DNA from: Serripes groenlandicus
Lineage: Eukaryota > Mollusca > Bivalvia > Cardiida > Cardiidae
DNA length: 64,000 bases
Assembly (NCBI GenBank): GCA_031761405.1
Contig: JASEVX010000007.1
Location: 26,376,859-26,440,858 of the forward strand
Reading direction: 5' to 3'
The notes under the pieces are model-generated. The model did no database searches, was not told the DNA's origin, and saw only the letters and a program-made list of their open reading frames with translations. The position numbers and the translations under genes are program-made. This document shows, one piece after another, positions 35,160 to 45,805 of the stretch (the first letter of the stretch is position 1; each line of letters begins with the position of its first letter).

Positions 35160-36400
35160 GTTGTGTAGTATATCTTATATATGTGAATACATGTTTATTC
35201 ATTAAAATACTACTACACTTCAATACTATAGATGACCCTTCTTCATAATCGTATAATTACACTGGGTAAATACAAACTAAATGATCATGCTGGTACGGGG
35301 ATTATGCACATACAGAAAGCGTACTGTGCGTATTGCACATGGTCGTCAGATATTTAGTGTTTGTAGATTCAACAATATCGCTTATTGCCTAATGTCGTTC
35401 ATTTTCTAAAAAAACCTAACCATTCAATAATGCCTTTGCTTTTAATGATCTTAGGCACTTCCCGTCTTCCAACAGGTGAAAATATTCACAGAAAAAAATG
35501 ATCGATCATTAACATTCATTTTAATAACAAGACTATGTGAAACGTGATCCCTTTTTTTGTACTGGTCCAGATGTCCTGGGTTCCATTTCTGCGATGAGCG
35601 AGGTAAAGCCTTTCTAAATACCCTTTCGCTGCCAAATGTAATTTATTAAGAATTTTAAAAACAGTTCGGATTCATGTAAGACAGCTCATAACGAGCAGTC
35701 TCTCCTGAAATCTGCACTGTTTGCCACTTAGACATTAAATGTTATTAAATTTCCTGTTGGACGAAAACGTGAGTGGTCTAAGTGTGTGAAATTCGGCACT
35801 GAAAGGGTTTGATGCAGATACCAAGAGTGATTAATGTTAATCTTAGTTGTAAGAACTTATTGCACAATCAATATATAACGGCTAACGAATTATAATTATG
35901 ATTCAATTTCTTTCAAACAACAGTTTTTTGGTGAGGTTCGGTGATTATGAAAACATGTTGATGCACAGTACTAACATTCAACAACTGTATGACAGTTTCT
36001 ATAGTGTACACTGTATCAAGATGTACTTGATGGACCCATTTTTCACTTTCACTGATACTGAAAAAAGCCAAGGCCTATGCAGTAGATGATATTTAAACAT
36101 TTCGGCTCCGATTTTGTTTAAAGTTGGGCGACGCAATTACCAACATTGTTTTCACTTCAAAAGTTAACGAACCAATTTTCCAGATGTCAACATTTTGTCC
36201 TCAGATTCTTTCAAGCAGATGAGATACTTAAGTGTGTCCGATCTCGTTAAATATTAGTTCAAATGACGTTGTAATCTTGAGTCTGACTAAGAATAATATT
36301 AGGATTCAATTGGGTCAACCATTTACTTAATACGATAATTCAACAAACAAATTGTCGTCTGCTTTGAGGAAAAACCCATACTACATCTAGATAATTGAAA
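35160..36400. other. intergenic stretch
   Basis: Apart from the family E relative (35618-35810), nothing was recognised. A decayed MITE core (GAACTCGCTGAGTTTGAGCA) follows at about 36440. Confidence 0.5.
35618..35810. mobile_element. family E-related MITE
   Basis: ACCCTTTCGCTGCCAAATG at left; ATTCGGCACTGAAAGGGTTT at right; hairpin CAGCTCATAACGAGC. Confidence 0.7.
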
Positions 36401-36725
36401 GCACATTGAATGAGAGTTACAAACATTGCAGGAAAAGGAAGAACTCGCTGAGTTTGAGCAATTCTTCTTTTCCAGTTATGTTGCCAAAGAATTGTTGATA
36501 TCAGGTAAATACAATAATGATAAAAATAAAATATAAATTCTTACTTGACATGTATAAGAAGAGCACCAATTCCCCGATATAATACCCAATAAACATATTT
36601 TACAACGTAAACCGATCACTCAATCCCTGTCGTACAAGTTAAACGTTTGAATATGACTTAAAGATTAACTCCTACGAGGACCAATATTGGATATCACGTG
36701 ACTTAAGTTTGTCATGGGTATCACG

Positions 36726-36729
<4 letters not shown>

Positions 36730-36766
<37 letters not shown>
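36730..36766. repeat. CT microsatellite
   Basis: About 18 CT units; a TATCACGTGAC sequence lies just before it and again about 25 bp further left. Confidence 0.95.
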
Positions 36767-36771
<5 letters not shown>

Positions 36772-36782
36772 AAAGACGCATT

Positions 36783-37003
36783 CCCAACTATAGACGCATT
36801 TCGACGCATCTGCAGCAGACGACTTTTGAAAAACATTGTGACAAAAGAAGAAATTGCTCAAAACGAGCAATGTCTCCTTTTGCCACAATGGTTTCAACTT
36901 TTTGTTCAGTAATTTTACTTTCATTTCTAGAGATCTTCCATATCTCGAGTAGATGTGTTCAAAGTCGTCTGCTGCATATTTGCTGTATGTGGGAAAGGGT
37001 TAA
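36783..37003. mobile_element. TTAA MITE, subfamily B
   Basis: AACTATAGACGCATTTCGAC at left, adjacent to a CT microsatellite; core TTGCTCAAAACGAGCAA; right TATGTGGGAAAGGGTTAA. Confidence 0.8.
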
Positions 37004-37331
37004 TTGGAAGAATAAATGGATGTAAAAAAAAAAACACGTGGAAATTGCGTTTTGAAACAGGTTTGGGAAGCACTGTGGAAAGAGAAGAGAGTTGCTATGT
37101 TTCAAGGCAGTGGCATACGCTGTATTGACAGCTTCCTGCGGCAGATGTGTCGAAGATGTCTTACTTCACTTTAAATAGTATTATTATAAGGCCTATATAG
37201 AACTGTTGTTATTATTATTATCTGTTGGCCTATAAATGACTTTCCCTCCTTGACTATTAGGGTTGTATTGGGTTAAAATTAGGAATGAATCCTTGTCGGT
37301 TTTAGGAAAAAGGAACAGTAGTACTGGTTAC

Positions 37332-37562
37332 TTAACCCTTTACCTCATATAGACGCTTTCTGACGCCTCTGCAGCAGACTGCTTTTTGAAAACATAGTGA
37401 CAAAAGAAGAAATTGCACAAAACGTGCAATTTCTCCTTTTGCCACGATGTTTTCCACTTTTAGTCATAGGTTATCCATTCAATTAAAGAGATTTTCCAAT
37501 TTTCGACAAAATATGTTCAAAGTCGTCTGCTGCAGAATTGTCATATGAGGGAAAAGGGTTAA
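37332..37562 (-). mobile_element. TTAA MITE, subfamily A
   Basis: Intact, with core TTGCACAAAACGTGCAA. Confidence 0.85.
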
Positions 37563-37683
37563 CAAGGAAAGGCTGTGATATAACTGAAAGAGTGTTAACA
37601 GTGGCGTATAACACCAAACATACAAATAAACAAAAGATTCACATTATAAATACAAAATGTTCTATTCCGCATTGTAAATATAT

Positions 37684-38105
37684 TTAACCCGTTACATTAT
37701 ATAGACCACATCTGACGCCTGAGCAACAGACAACTTTTTTTTAAAACAGTGTGGGGAAATGAGACTTTTCAAAATCAGCAGTTTCTCATTTACGCTTATT
37801 TATTTTCAATTCCATATCAAATGTTAACCCATTACCTTATACAGACGAGATCAGACGCCCGAGCAACAGAAACCTTATTTAAAACAGTGTTGGGAAATGT
37901 TGGTTCAAAATCAGCCGTTTCTCACTTACCCACATTGTTTTCAAATGTTAACCCGTTACTTTGTAAACAGACGAGATCTGACGCCTGTGCAACAGACAAC
38001 TTTGTTTAAAACAGTGTTGGGGAATGAGACAGTCGAAAATCAGCAGTTTCTCACTTACCCATACAACATTGTTTTCAATTCCACATCAAATCATATGTCA
38101 TTCTA
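37684..38105. repeat. three tandem units of about 130 bp derived from MITE-like sequence
   Basis: Units begin AACCCGTTACATTATATAGA (37686), AACCCATTACCTTATACAGA (37825) and AACCCGTTACTTTGTAAACA (37951). Each carries GACGCC.GAGCAACAGA, AAAACAGTGT.GGGAAATG and CAG..GTTTCTCA.TTAC, in the same order as the left half of a B MITE. Confidence 0.75.
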
Positions 38106-38820
38106 GATACGAGCAACGTATACTAACTACAACTTATATGTAGCGTTATGGGATATAATTGACACTCCGTAATAGGGATTTGTAAAGCTACATTGACATT
38201 AAAATACAGGGGTTACATTTCTAGTTCTTTAAAGTACAGTTGACCATGTTTTAACATCCTGATCAAATGAAATTATGTAGTCCCTGTGGAGTCTTAATAA
38301 GATGATGTCTACTTCTTTGAGTCAATATTTAAACATTAAATGCAAACATCTCAGCATTCATGAGCTTAAAAGAATTTGCACCTGTAGATAGCATTTATTC
38401 GCTAAACCGTATATCGGCCTATCGTAGTTTTATCAGAAACTCATATTTGTTCACCGATTGTGAATGTAAAATATAATGAACAGAACAGAACCTATTTAAT
38501 TTGATTTATACAAAATACATGCATCTCGTCATACAAAACATAGTTATACATGAATTAACGCAAATCAAACACGGTTACATCAAGACACTTAGTAAGAATG
38601 TTAATTTGTTATACTATATACTACATAGAGGATGAACAATTTCGTATATAACTATGGTAATATGCATGCTAAACATGTATAGAATAATGGTTATATATTA
38701 CTATTTCTACGTTTTGTTGCCAAAGATATATCATTAGCTAGTTTATTCATTTTTTTCTTTGTAGTTGTATAATGTATATGGCATTGAACGTTAAATACCA
38801 GAATTATTATCCCTCGTGAT
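38106..38820. other. intergenic stretch, nothing recognised
   Basis: AT-rich DNA without repeats or coding signals that I can support. Confidence 0.55.
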
Positions 38821-38821
38821 T

Positions 38822-38970
38822 TTACACGCCAATAACAAACTCTTGCCGACGCACTCGCTTGTTACACGAGCGTAACTCTTTCTCCGGATCCACATTCCAA
38901 AGGTAAATAAACTCTATATCAAATCTCGATGTGGGATCAGACGGCGCGTAAATAAGACATTTCGAAAAAT
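38822..38970 (-). pseudogene. coding-like fragment of unknown origin
   Basis: The minus-strand frame reads KCLIYAPSDPTSRFDIEFIY, then LWNVDPEKELRSCNKRVRRQ and EFVIGV, then a stop. GC content is above the flanks. It is cut off by a family E MITE at 38974. No acceptor or family was recognised; it may be a terminal exon piece or dead repeat coding. Confidence 0.22.
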
Positions 38971-38973
38971 AAC

Positions 38974-39186
38974 TTAACTCTTTCAGCGCCGAATTGTTTA
39001 AAGTAGACTCTTCCATATTCAAAATCGGGCGTCTCCATTACTCGTGTAATCAAAGTTTAGACAATTTTTATAACTAAAAGGCAAACGATACTGATTTCAG
39101 GTGAGACAGCTCGTTACGAGCTGACTCACCTGAATCAGTATTGTTTGCAAAAACCTCAATATTGCCTTTGGCGCTGAAAGGGTTAA
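38974..39186. mobile_element. family E TTAA MITE
   Basis: Nearly identical to the 4933 copy; left TTAACTCTTTCAGCGCCGAA, right GGCGCTGAAAGGGTTAA. Confidence 0.85.
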
Positions 39187-39571
39187 AATGTTTTTAGATT
39201 TAAAGAAGAGAACATCGCGGCATAGAGGAAAGTGCCGGTTCAAAATTTTGATTCGGATTTTTCAGATATATCTATTAAAATTAAACACCGCAGTTTTAAT
39301 AGCAGACGACTGAGAACGTCACAATAAGTAATGGGTTTATAACCGTATAATCAATAATGTGTAAGTTGATCTCGATCCGTGATTGCTAAAAGGACATATT
39401 CACCTGTCCTTCGGGTATTAAGGGTAAATTTGCATATCATTATTGATTTGTATAAGAAGTAAATATTTTTCAATGGAGTTAAGTATCATCAATACAAACA
39501 ATCAAATGCTATCATTCAAATATTTGTGAACTGCGACGTAGTAAAAAAAAGTACTTGTCGAATGTCTGAAC

Positions 39572-39748
39572 GTTATCCCCTTCCCGCATACAACAAATCT
39601 ACAGCAGACGACTTTGTAAACATTTAGTTAAAATAATGAACTCTTTATATGATAAGAAAGATTATTTTTAAAATAAATCCATGATGTTTTTTCAAAAGTC
39701 GTCTGCTGCAGAGGCGCAATGAAGCGCCTGTATATGGACAAGGCTTAA
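39572..39748. mobile_element. TTAA MITE, subfamily B, centre deleted
   Basis: CCCCTTCCCGCATACAAC at left; AAGTCGTCTGCTGCAGAGGC and ATGGACAAGGCTTAAG at right. Confidence 0.65.
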
Positions 39749-40178
39749 GACACCTTCACAGCAGACTATTTTTTTTTAAAAAATCATGAAAAATATAGAA
39801 ATTGCTCAAATGGTCTCTTTCTACCTATACCAGGATGCTTTCAATACCGTTTGTTTACACTTCCAATTTTAGAGATGTAACACATAACTAGATGTGTTAT
39901 AACATATTTGCAAATATTATAAACTTAAGCTATTAGATATATAGATTGTTCCCTGACGGCTATTTTTTTCAACCAATCAATCTGATTTCAGCTATTTTTG
40001 TATAGGGCCACCTTAGGAATATTTCTATATTATCATGAAATCAGAAACAGATTCAGACGATAATTTAAATTTCCTTTCTGATGCCGACTGGTTGTAATGC
40101 TTTTCAACAATTCAATATCACTTGAACAATTGCTGTAGTAGGGTCAAAAGAGGACTGATTAATTGTTAGGTGATTAAC

Positions 40179-40345
40179 ACCAATTTCAACAATTGTTCAG
40201 TTATATCACGGCTCATCGCGAAATCCAGAGCGCCTTGGCGGGCAGCTTTTACTACCATGCTTAACGAATTTGGAATAACCCGGTCGGGGATCGAACCCGC
40301 ACCCTAAGGGGGACGTTGTTTCACTACAACACCGAGTAGGTTGTC
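40179..40345 (-). mobile_element. SINE copy, shortened
   Basis: The tail side is ATTTCAACAATTGTTCAGTT and ATATCACGGC. The head carries box B GGGTTCGATCCCC and GGTGTTGTAGTGAAAC. The central body is shorter than in other copies. Confidence 0.65.
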
Positions 40346-40359
40346 ACATGGGGAACAGT

Positions 40360-40598
40360 TCGAGGGCTTGGCGTGAAACGGTTGTAACTAAAAACCTATT
40401 TTGGTTTAGGGGCAATTTTGACCCCTTTGTAAACAATGCAAATTTAGGTGCCATTGCTCAGAACGAGCAATGGCACCTAAATTTCCATGGTTTACCAAGA
40501 AAAATGATTTAACACCTTTAATGACTTAATGGCGAGGTGATTAACCTTGGTAAAAAAATACCGATTTTAGTTACAACTGTTTCACGCCAAGCCCTCGA
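40360..40598. mobile_element. family D MITE
   Basis: The same termini; the AACCC segment is deleted after CCTATTTTG. The flanks suggest a GT duplication. It abuts a SINE at 40345. Confidence 0.82.
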
Positions 40599-40972
40599 GT
40601 TCTGCAAAATTATCTATGAAGCGAAGAATGTTTAAAAGTTTTGGCATTTCCTCGCTTTATGATTAAACTGAATTCGGCATAGAATGTTAAACATTAAATT
40701 ATTACAAAACAAAATGTTAGAATAGACCCAGTGGTTTAAAGGGTGTTGCACTTGAAGCTAAAAGTTAACACTGGATGAACGACTGCCAGAGTGATCCCAA
40801 TAGATCAAATTGAGACTTGGCTTCAGATAAACTAAAAAGCAAAGTATCCAAGTTGAAAAGTTTTAATATAGGCAATATGCTAAACAGATTTATTGCCCCT
40901 TGTCATGCTTTGTACGAACTCGGTGGCAAGTACAACGGATAGTCTACTAGCCTGTGGAGAACAGTCTGTTAA

Positions 40973-41180
40973 TTAACCTTTCCCACATACAGCAGACGAC
41001 TTCGAAAACGTCTAGACAAAAGCACAGAACAATCCTTTAAAAAAAAGAACAATTATTTAATAAAGTTGAAAACATGGTGACAAAAGGAGAAATTGCTCGT
41101 TTGAGCAATTTCTTCTTTCGTCACCGAAAGCCTTCTGCTAAAGAGGCGTCAGAAAACGTCTAGATGTGGAAAGAGGTTAA
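40973..41180. mobile_element. TTAA MITE, subfamily B
   Basis: Left TTAACCTTTCCCACATACAG; right TAGATGTGGAAAGAGGTTAA; short core GCTCGTTTGAGC. Confidence 0.8.
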
Positions 41181-41404
41181 ATAATGGAAAATGGTCACTA
41201 TTGTCATTAACTTTGAAATCAAGCTGCATCTTTCGTATCAAGAAAATTGATGGCGGTAGCAAGCTCTATTCAAGTTGTTGTATACAATGTTCACCCATTA
41301 TCACATACTTCTTTAAGCGTTACAATGTCCGAACAAGAGCGCCACAAGTGAACACTCGACTCATTTTTTTTTAAATCGAAAAAGGGGCCTTACCGAATAA
41401 TTAT

Positions 41405-41633
41405 TAACCCTTTCCCTCATATAGACGCTTTCTGACGCCTTTGCAGCAGACGGATTTTTGAAAACATAGTGACAAAAGAAGAAATTGCTCAAAACGAGCA
41501 ATTTCTCCTTTTGCCACAATGTTTTCCACTTTTAGTCATAGGTTATCCATTCAATTATAGAGATTTTCTATTTTTTGACAAAAAATGTTCAAAGTCGTCT
41601 GCTGCAGAATTGTCGTATGTGGGAAAGGGTTAA
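41405..41633 (-). mobile_element. TTAA MITE, subfamily A
   Basis: Intact, with core TTGCTCAAAACGAGCAA. The right end reads TATGTGGGAAAGGGTTAA, a B-type variant on an A body. Confidence 0.85.
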
Positions 41634-42477
41634 AGTAAGTTATGTGACTTGGTATAGACATGCGTATTGTAACTGTACCAAGTTGTAAAGTTTTGTGACG
41701 ACGCAATATCCCGACTTTGTTTCTTCGAAAAATAGACGAGCTAAAAATGCGTTAAAAAGGGGGACAATCGTTTCAGAACAAAGCGCGAAACCGTTCATTA
41801 AGTGAAAGACACAATTTGTGAAATTTCATAATAAAATATATAAAAAGTAGATTTAATGGATGAAGGAAAATGTAGCCAGATAAAAGAAAAAGAAAGTCCT
41901 TTAAGATTGCATATATTCATTTTAATATAATTGTTTTTAAAAACAAAGTACAGGTCATTGCTAATTTCCACCGAACGAAATGATTTTGTACATGAAATAT
42001 GAATATACACGGGTAGACATACTGGGTAAAAAGTGGTTTAAATGCGAAGAGAAAATTTCTACCGGTACATCTCTAATTCGTATAGTTATAATCAAATAGT
42101 CTATAAGTATAGTCGGTGAGTATATCAGAATGGTGACCTATTAAGTATCAACCTTTATCTTTCAAAGTCTGGCCGAATCCCATTTCTTAGGACACAATGG
42201 GTTGTTTTACTGTTTTCACAAAATTTTAACTATGTGCAATTAATCTCTCCATATGTATTTTCATAATAGCAAATCACAACTATCATGAAAACATCTTTGC
42301 ACATAGGTCCGAATTAGGTCACTATTAACCACAAACGGTAAGGTCTGATTCTTGTTGCAGAAAATTTACGTGAAACCATATATCTAACCCTAATATTGAC
42401 GCCTTTCGTCTACTGTCAATACCCTGCCTTCTGTTTTCAAGACATTACATTATTTCCTCAAATGTTTTCAAAGCAGT

Positions 42478-42673
42478 TTAATCCTTTCAAACATACAACA
42501 AATGCAGCAGATGAATTTTAAGACATTTAGTAAAAAATTTGGATAACAAAATTGAAAACATTGCAGCAAACAAGTAACACTCATTATGATCAACTCCTCT
42601 TTTTGCCATAATGTTTTTAACCCTTATCTGTTGCAAAGGCGTTAGAAAGCGTGTTTATGTGGAATGGGTTTAG
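42478..42673. mobile_element. TTAA MITE, subfamily B, diverged
   Basis: Left TTAATCCTTTCAAACATACA; right TTTATGTGGAATGGGTTTA. Confidence 0.65.
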
Positions 42674-42679
42674 ATAAAA

Positions 42680-42860
42680 TGAGCCGTCCGTGTGAAAAGC
42701 CAATAAATGGCTTTTGAGAACAGTTTAGATCCAGATCAACCTGTACATGTGTACAGTGTGATAAAGATCTATACTGTTCACATATTACTTACATAAGCTT
42801 GTTAGAAGCTTCTGTCACTTTCTGTAAATTCTGATAAGAACAAATCGGATGCACCAAGCT
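42680..42860. mobile_element. family L MITE, right end lost
   Basis: AATGAGCCGTCCGTGTGAAA at left, then GTTTAGATCCAGATCAACC and TAGAAGCTTCTGTCACTT, as in the 3746 copy. Confidence 0.6.
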
Positions 42861-42867
42861 ATCATTC

Positions 42868-43043
42868 ACTCAGTCCTCTGCTTTGAATATATCTGTGGAA
42901 AAACTTTACATAGTTGAACACATTGCAGGAAAAGGAGGACTCGTTCACTTTGAATGCTTTCTCCTTTACCCAACATTGTTTTCAACATTGGAAAGCTCAG
43001 CTGTGGAGGCGTCAAGAGTTGTCTGTATAAAGTAAAAGGTTAA
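42868..43043. mobile_element. TTAA MITE, subfamily B, 5' end missing
   Basis: ACATTGCAGGAAAAGGAGGA and CTTTCTCCTTTACCC arms; right end AAGTAAAAGGTTAA. Confidence 0.55.
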
Positions 43044-44500
43044 TGGAACTTTATATCAAACACGAGACAGAGCAGAGCAATCATTCATCAATATGAACAA
43101 TAATTAAACAGGTCATATTAACTTAACATGGATGAAACAAAATACCACAAATCAAAACACATACAACTTGGAATGAAGTGGTACAGAAATCCATTTATCT
43201 GCGAAGTACAGGTATATACACAAAAATGGTATGACTTGCTGTCTTTGTAAATATTTATTATCCTTAACTTTTGACCTTCTATATCGATATATTGCAGATC
43301 ATTTGCTTCCATAACATTGAAGGAAAACAAATATTTCTGAAACATTCATGGCAAGCTTTTGTTATAAATAGTTGAAAACATTATTGGAAATTGCTTCTTT
43401 TACAACAATGATTTCAAAAATATGGTACAAAGGTCTTTTAGTGATGGATGTCGTTTGTATCAGGGAACGAGTTGACAGTGATAATCTGTGAACTGTGGAG
43501 TAACTGTAATGAAAATTGCACATCATTATGAGGAACTGCTACTTAACATTGTTGAATAATCATATAGCTGAATAGTCATATTTCTTCCAATTAATTAAAA
43601 AGATCTTTTCTTTGCTTATGAGGCAATCCATTTGGCAGTTCAACAAATTATTATGACTTGTAAAATGTATTAATTTCTTTTATGCTCAAAGGAACATTTC
43701 AAATACATGTATACATGTAATTATCCTTAACAAATAACTTGATTCCCAGACATGGACAACACATTTGATGCAGATGCAGCCGATGACTTCAGAAAACATT
43801 GTTGGAAAAGAAATAGCTCATAATTAACTTTCAGATTTTCATGAAATACTTTCAATATCACCCCCTTCACTCACACAGTTTTCCAGCTATAACATTATTC
43901 ATTTCCTTCAGTTTTTATCAAAGCTTTCTAAAATATGATATCAGACAAACAGTTGGAGATAACATTGTCTGAGAACTTTGTTCAATAGTCATTTTATTTT
44001 ACTAAACAATTATAAATGGACACTGTATAAATGATGACTATGCCAATCAGTTAGTAAGTCAGTATTAGTTAATTTTGAGGGGAGAAATCTACTTTAAAAT
44101 GCTACAAATGTCATTAGTAATTGAAAGTTGTAAATTATTTATTTATTAACTTGTCATTCCACATTTAGTTATTTATTTACATATGGTATTTGGGATTCAA
44201 CTGTTTACCTGATGTGGTAGTTTCAGTCATCCCCTTTGAAATAATTGGAGGAGAAAATATAACATAGGGAAATTAGGAGTAGAATTGGTATATTAAGTTG
44301 AAAACATTGTTGGAAAAGAAGGAAGGTCATGAAGAAATTGCTCACAATAAGCATTTCTCTTTTTAAAACAATTATTCAACTTTGTATACAAATGTTCGCG
44401 ATTTTAAAGTCAAAATTGTTCCCATATATATCAGGTAAAGATATGTTCCGACTTCTCTTGATGACCCTTTGTTGTTTTTTCAAAGACAACAAGATCCCAT
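43044..44500. other. intergenic stretch with faint MITE traces
   Basis: TTGAAAACATTATTGGAAAT (43373), GATGCAGCCGATGACTTCAG (43772) and AAAACATTGTTGGAAAAGAA (44302) are echoes of TTAA MITEs; nothing else was seen. Confidence 0.5.
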
Positions 44501-44507
44501 TTTCATT

Positions 44508-44660
44508 TTAACCCCTTCCCACATAGAGACACATCTGCAGTAGATGACTTTTGAAACATTGAGGCAAAAGGAGAAATCGCTCATGATGAGCAATTGCTCC
44601 TATTGCCATAATGTTTTCAGTCGTCTGCTGCAACGTTATGGCATGTGGGTAAGGATAGAT
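44508..44660. mobile_element. TTAA MITE, subfamily B, short
   Basis: Left TTAACCCCTTCCCACATAGA; core TCGCTCATGATGAGCAA; right GCATGTGGGTAAGGATAG. Confidence 0.75.
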
Positions 44661-44670
44661 GGCACATGTT

Positions 44671-44898
44671 TTAACCCTATCCCACATACAGCAAATACGC
44701 AGCAGAAGACTGAAAATATCTGCACAAAAGCATGGAAAATCTCTATAAATTAAGGTATAATTGCTAAAAAAATCACCTGAAAACATTGAGGCAAATGGAG
44801 AAATCACTCATTATAGCAATTTCTCCTTTTGTCACAATTTTGTCAAAAGTCGTCTGCTGCAGAGACATCAGAAAGCATATATATGTTGGAAAGGGTAA
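44671..44898. mobile_element. TTAA MITE, subfamily B
   Basis: Left TTAACCCTATCCCACATACA; right TATGTTGGAAAGGGTAAA. It starts 11 bp after the previous copy. Confidence 0.78.
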
Positions 44899-44999
44899 AA
44901 CACTGCTAACAAATGCTTATTAATATGTAATGATGAAAAACAAAGTAGCAACAGCAGTGATTGTAAATTATCAACAAGAATAGCTTCTTTACTTCACTA

Positions 45000-45165
45000 A
45001 AATCCTAATTTCACCTCATAAACCTATGTTGTGGGTACTCAAAAGAATCGTTTCATTGAGACGATTCTGTTGAGTGCCTAGATCAAAGGGTTTGGTTGGA
45101 CGATAAGAGAGATGTTGTTGCAAAAGAGCTGTATACCCCTCCTTATCTGGGCCTATGTAAATTAC
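45000..45165. mobile_element. family C hairpin MITE (3' of CAPZA)
   Basis: CAAAAGAATCGTTTCATTGA and GACGATTCTGTTGAGTGCC; it shares outer sequence with the 2425 and 51585 copies. Confidence 0.65.
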
Positions 45166-45587
45166 TCTGATTTTAACATTTGTATTCTATCTTTGGACTG
45201 CAAGCTAACCCGACTTGCTACCAGATAAACAAACGTTTAATTACTAACAACTAAGGCCTTAAGAAACCAATGGAAAACATTATCTGGAGATGACAGAGAA
45301 AGATAAGCAGCCTTTGCTAGTCATAAACAATTGCGTCTCTGAATTCACATATTAAAGTAATTCAGTATAGAAAACTCTCAAATTAAGTTTCTGTTGTCAA
45401 ATGAAAAGCCTGTATTCACAATATATTCTAAATAGCTTTAAAATTCAAAATTCAAATAATATTCTAAATTTTGTCACTATGAAATTGAGAATAAGAAAGG
45501 TATTTAGAATGTTTGTTGAATATTGGCCATTTAAAATCAGTCCATTATATGTGGAAATATGGTGGGATTAAACCCCAGGAAAACAAA

Positions 45588-45593
45588 TTTATT
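45588..45593 (-). terminator. candidate CAPZA polyadenylation signal AATAAA
   Basis: AATAAA on the minus strand lies about 72 nt downstream of the CAPZA stop codon. It is the first canonical hexamer I see downstream. A more distal signal is possible in this AT-rich DNA. Confidence 0.4.
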
Positions 45594-45664
45594 GACGTCA
45601 CTTGATCAAAATTACACATGAAAAATATAGTACTATATTACACTAAACAATCTCTTTAGCACAA

Positions 45665-45805
45665 TCAATCTTTCTTTAGCTCAGAGCCTATTTTGTATCC
45701 TATTATTTTGTTCCAGTCAATTTTTGCTCTGGTCACAGGTAACTGTCGTCTTAATGCTTTAAACGTCGTATCTTTCATGGTAGTATAGTTCTCAGTAATA
45801 GCTTT
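45665..45805 (-). CDS. CAPZA: CAPZA exon 10 (stop codon)
   Basis: It is 141 nt including TGA at 45665-45667, with acceptor TTTACAG. It encodes [20 protein letters not shown], then [14 protein letters not shown] and a basic C-terminus ending ELKKD. The last segment is the amphipathic tentacle that contacts actin in vertebrate CapZ. Confidence 0.97.
   Translation of the reverse strand, partial: KAITENYTTMKDTTFKALRRQLPVTRAKIDWNKIIGYKIGSELKKD

Noticed and set aside
36709..36924. Open reading frames over the CT microsatellite and MITE
   Set aside because: They translate SLSLS/RERER and MITE hairpin sequence only.
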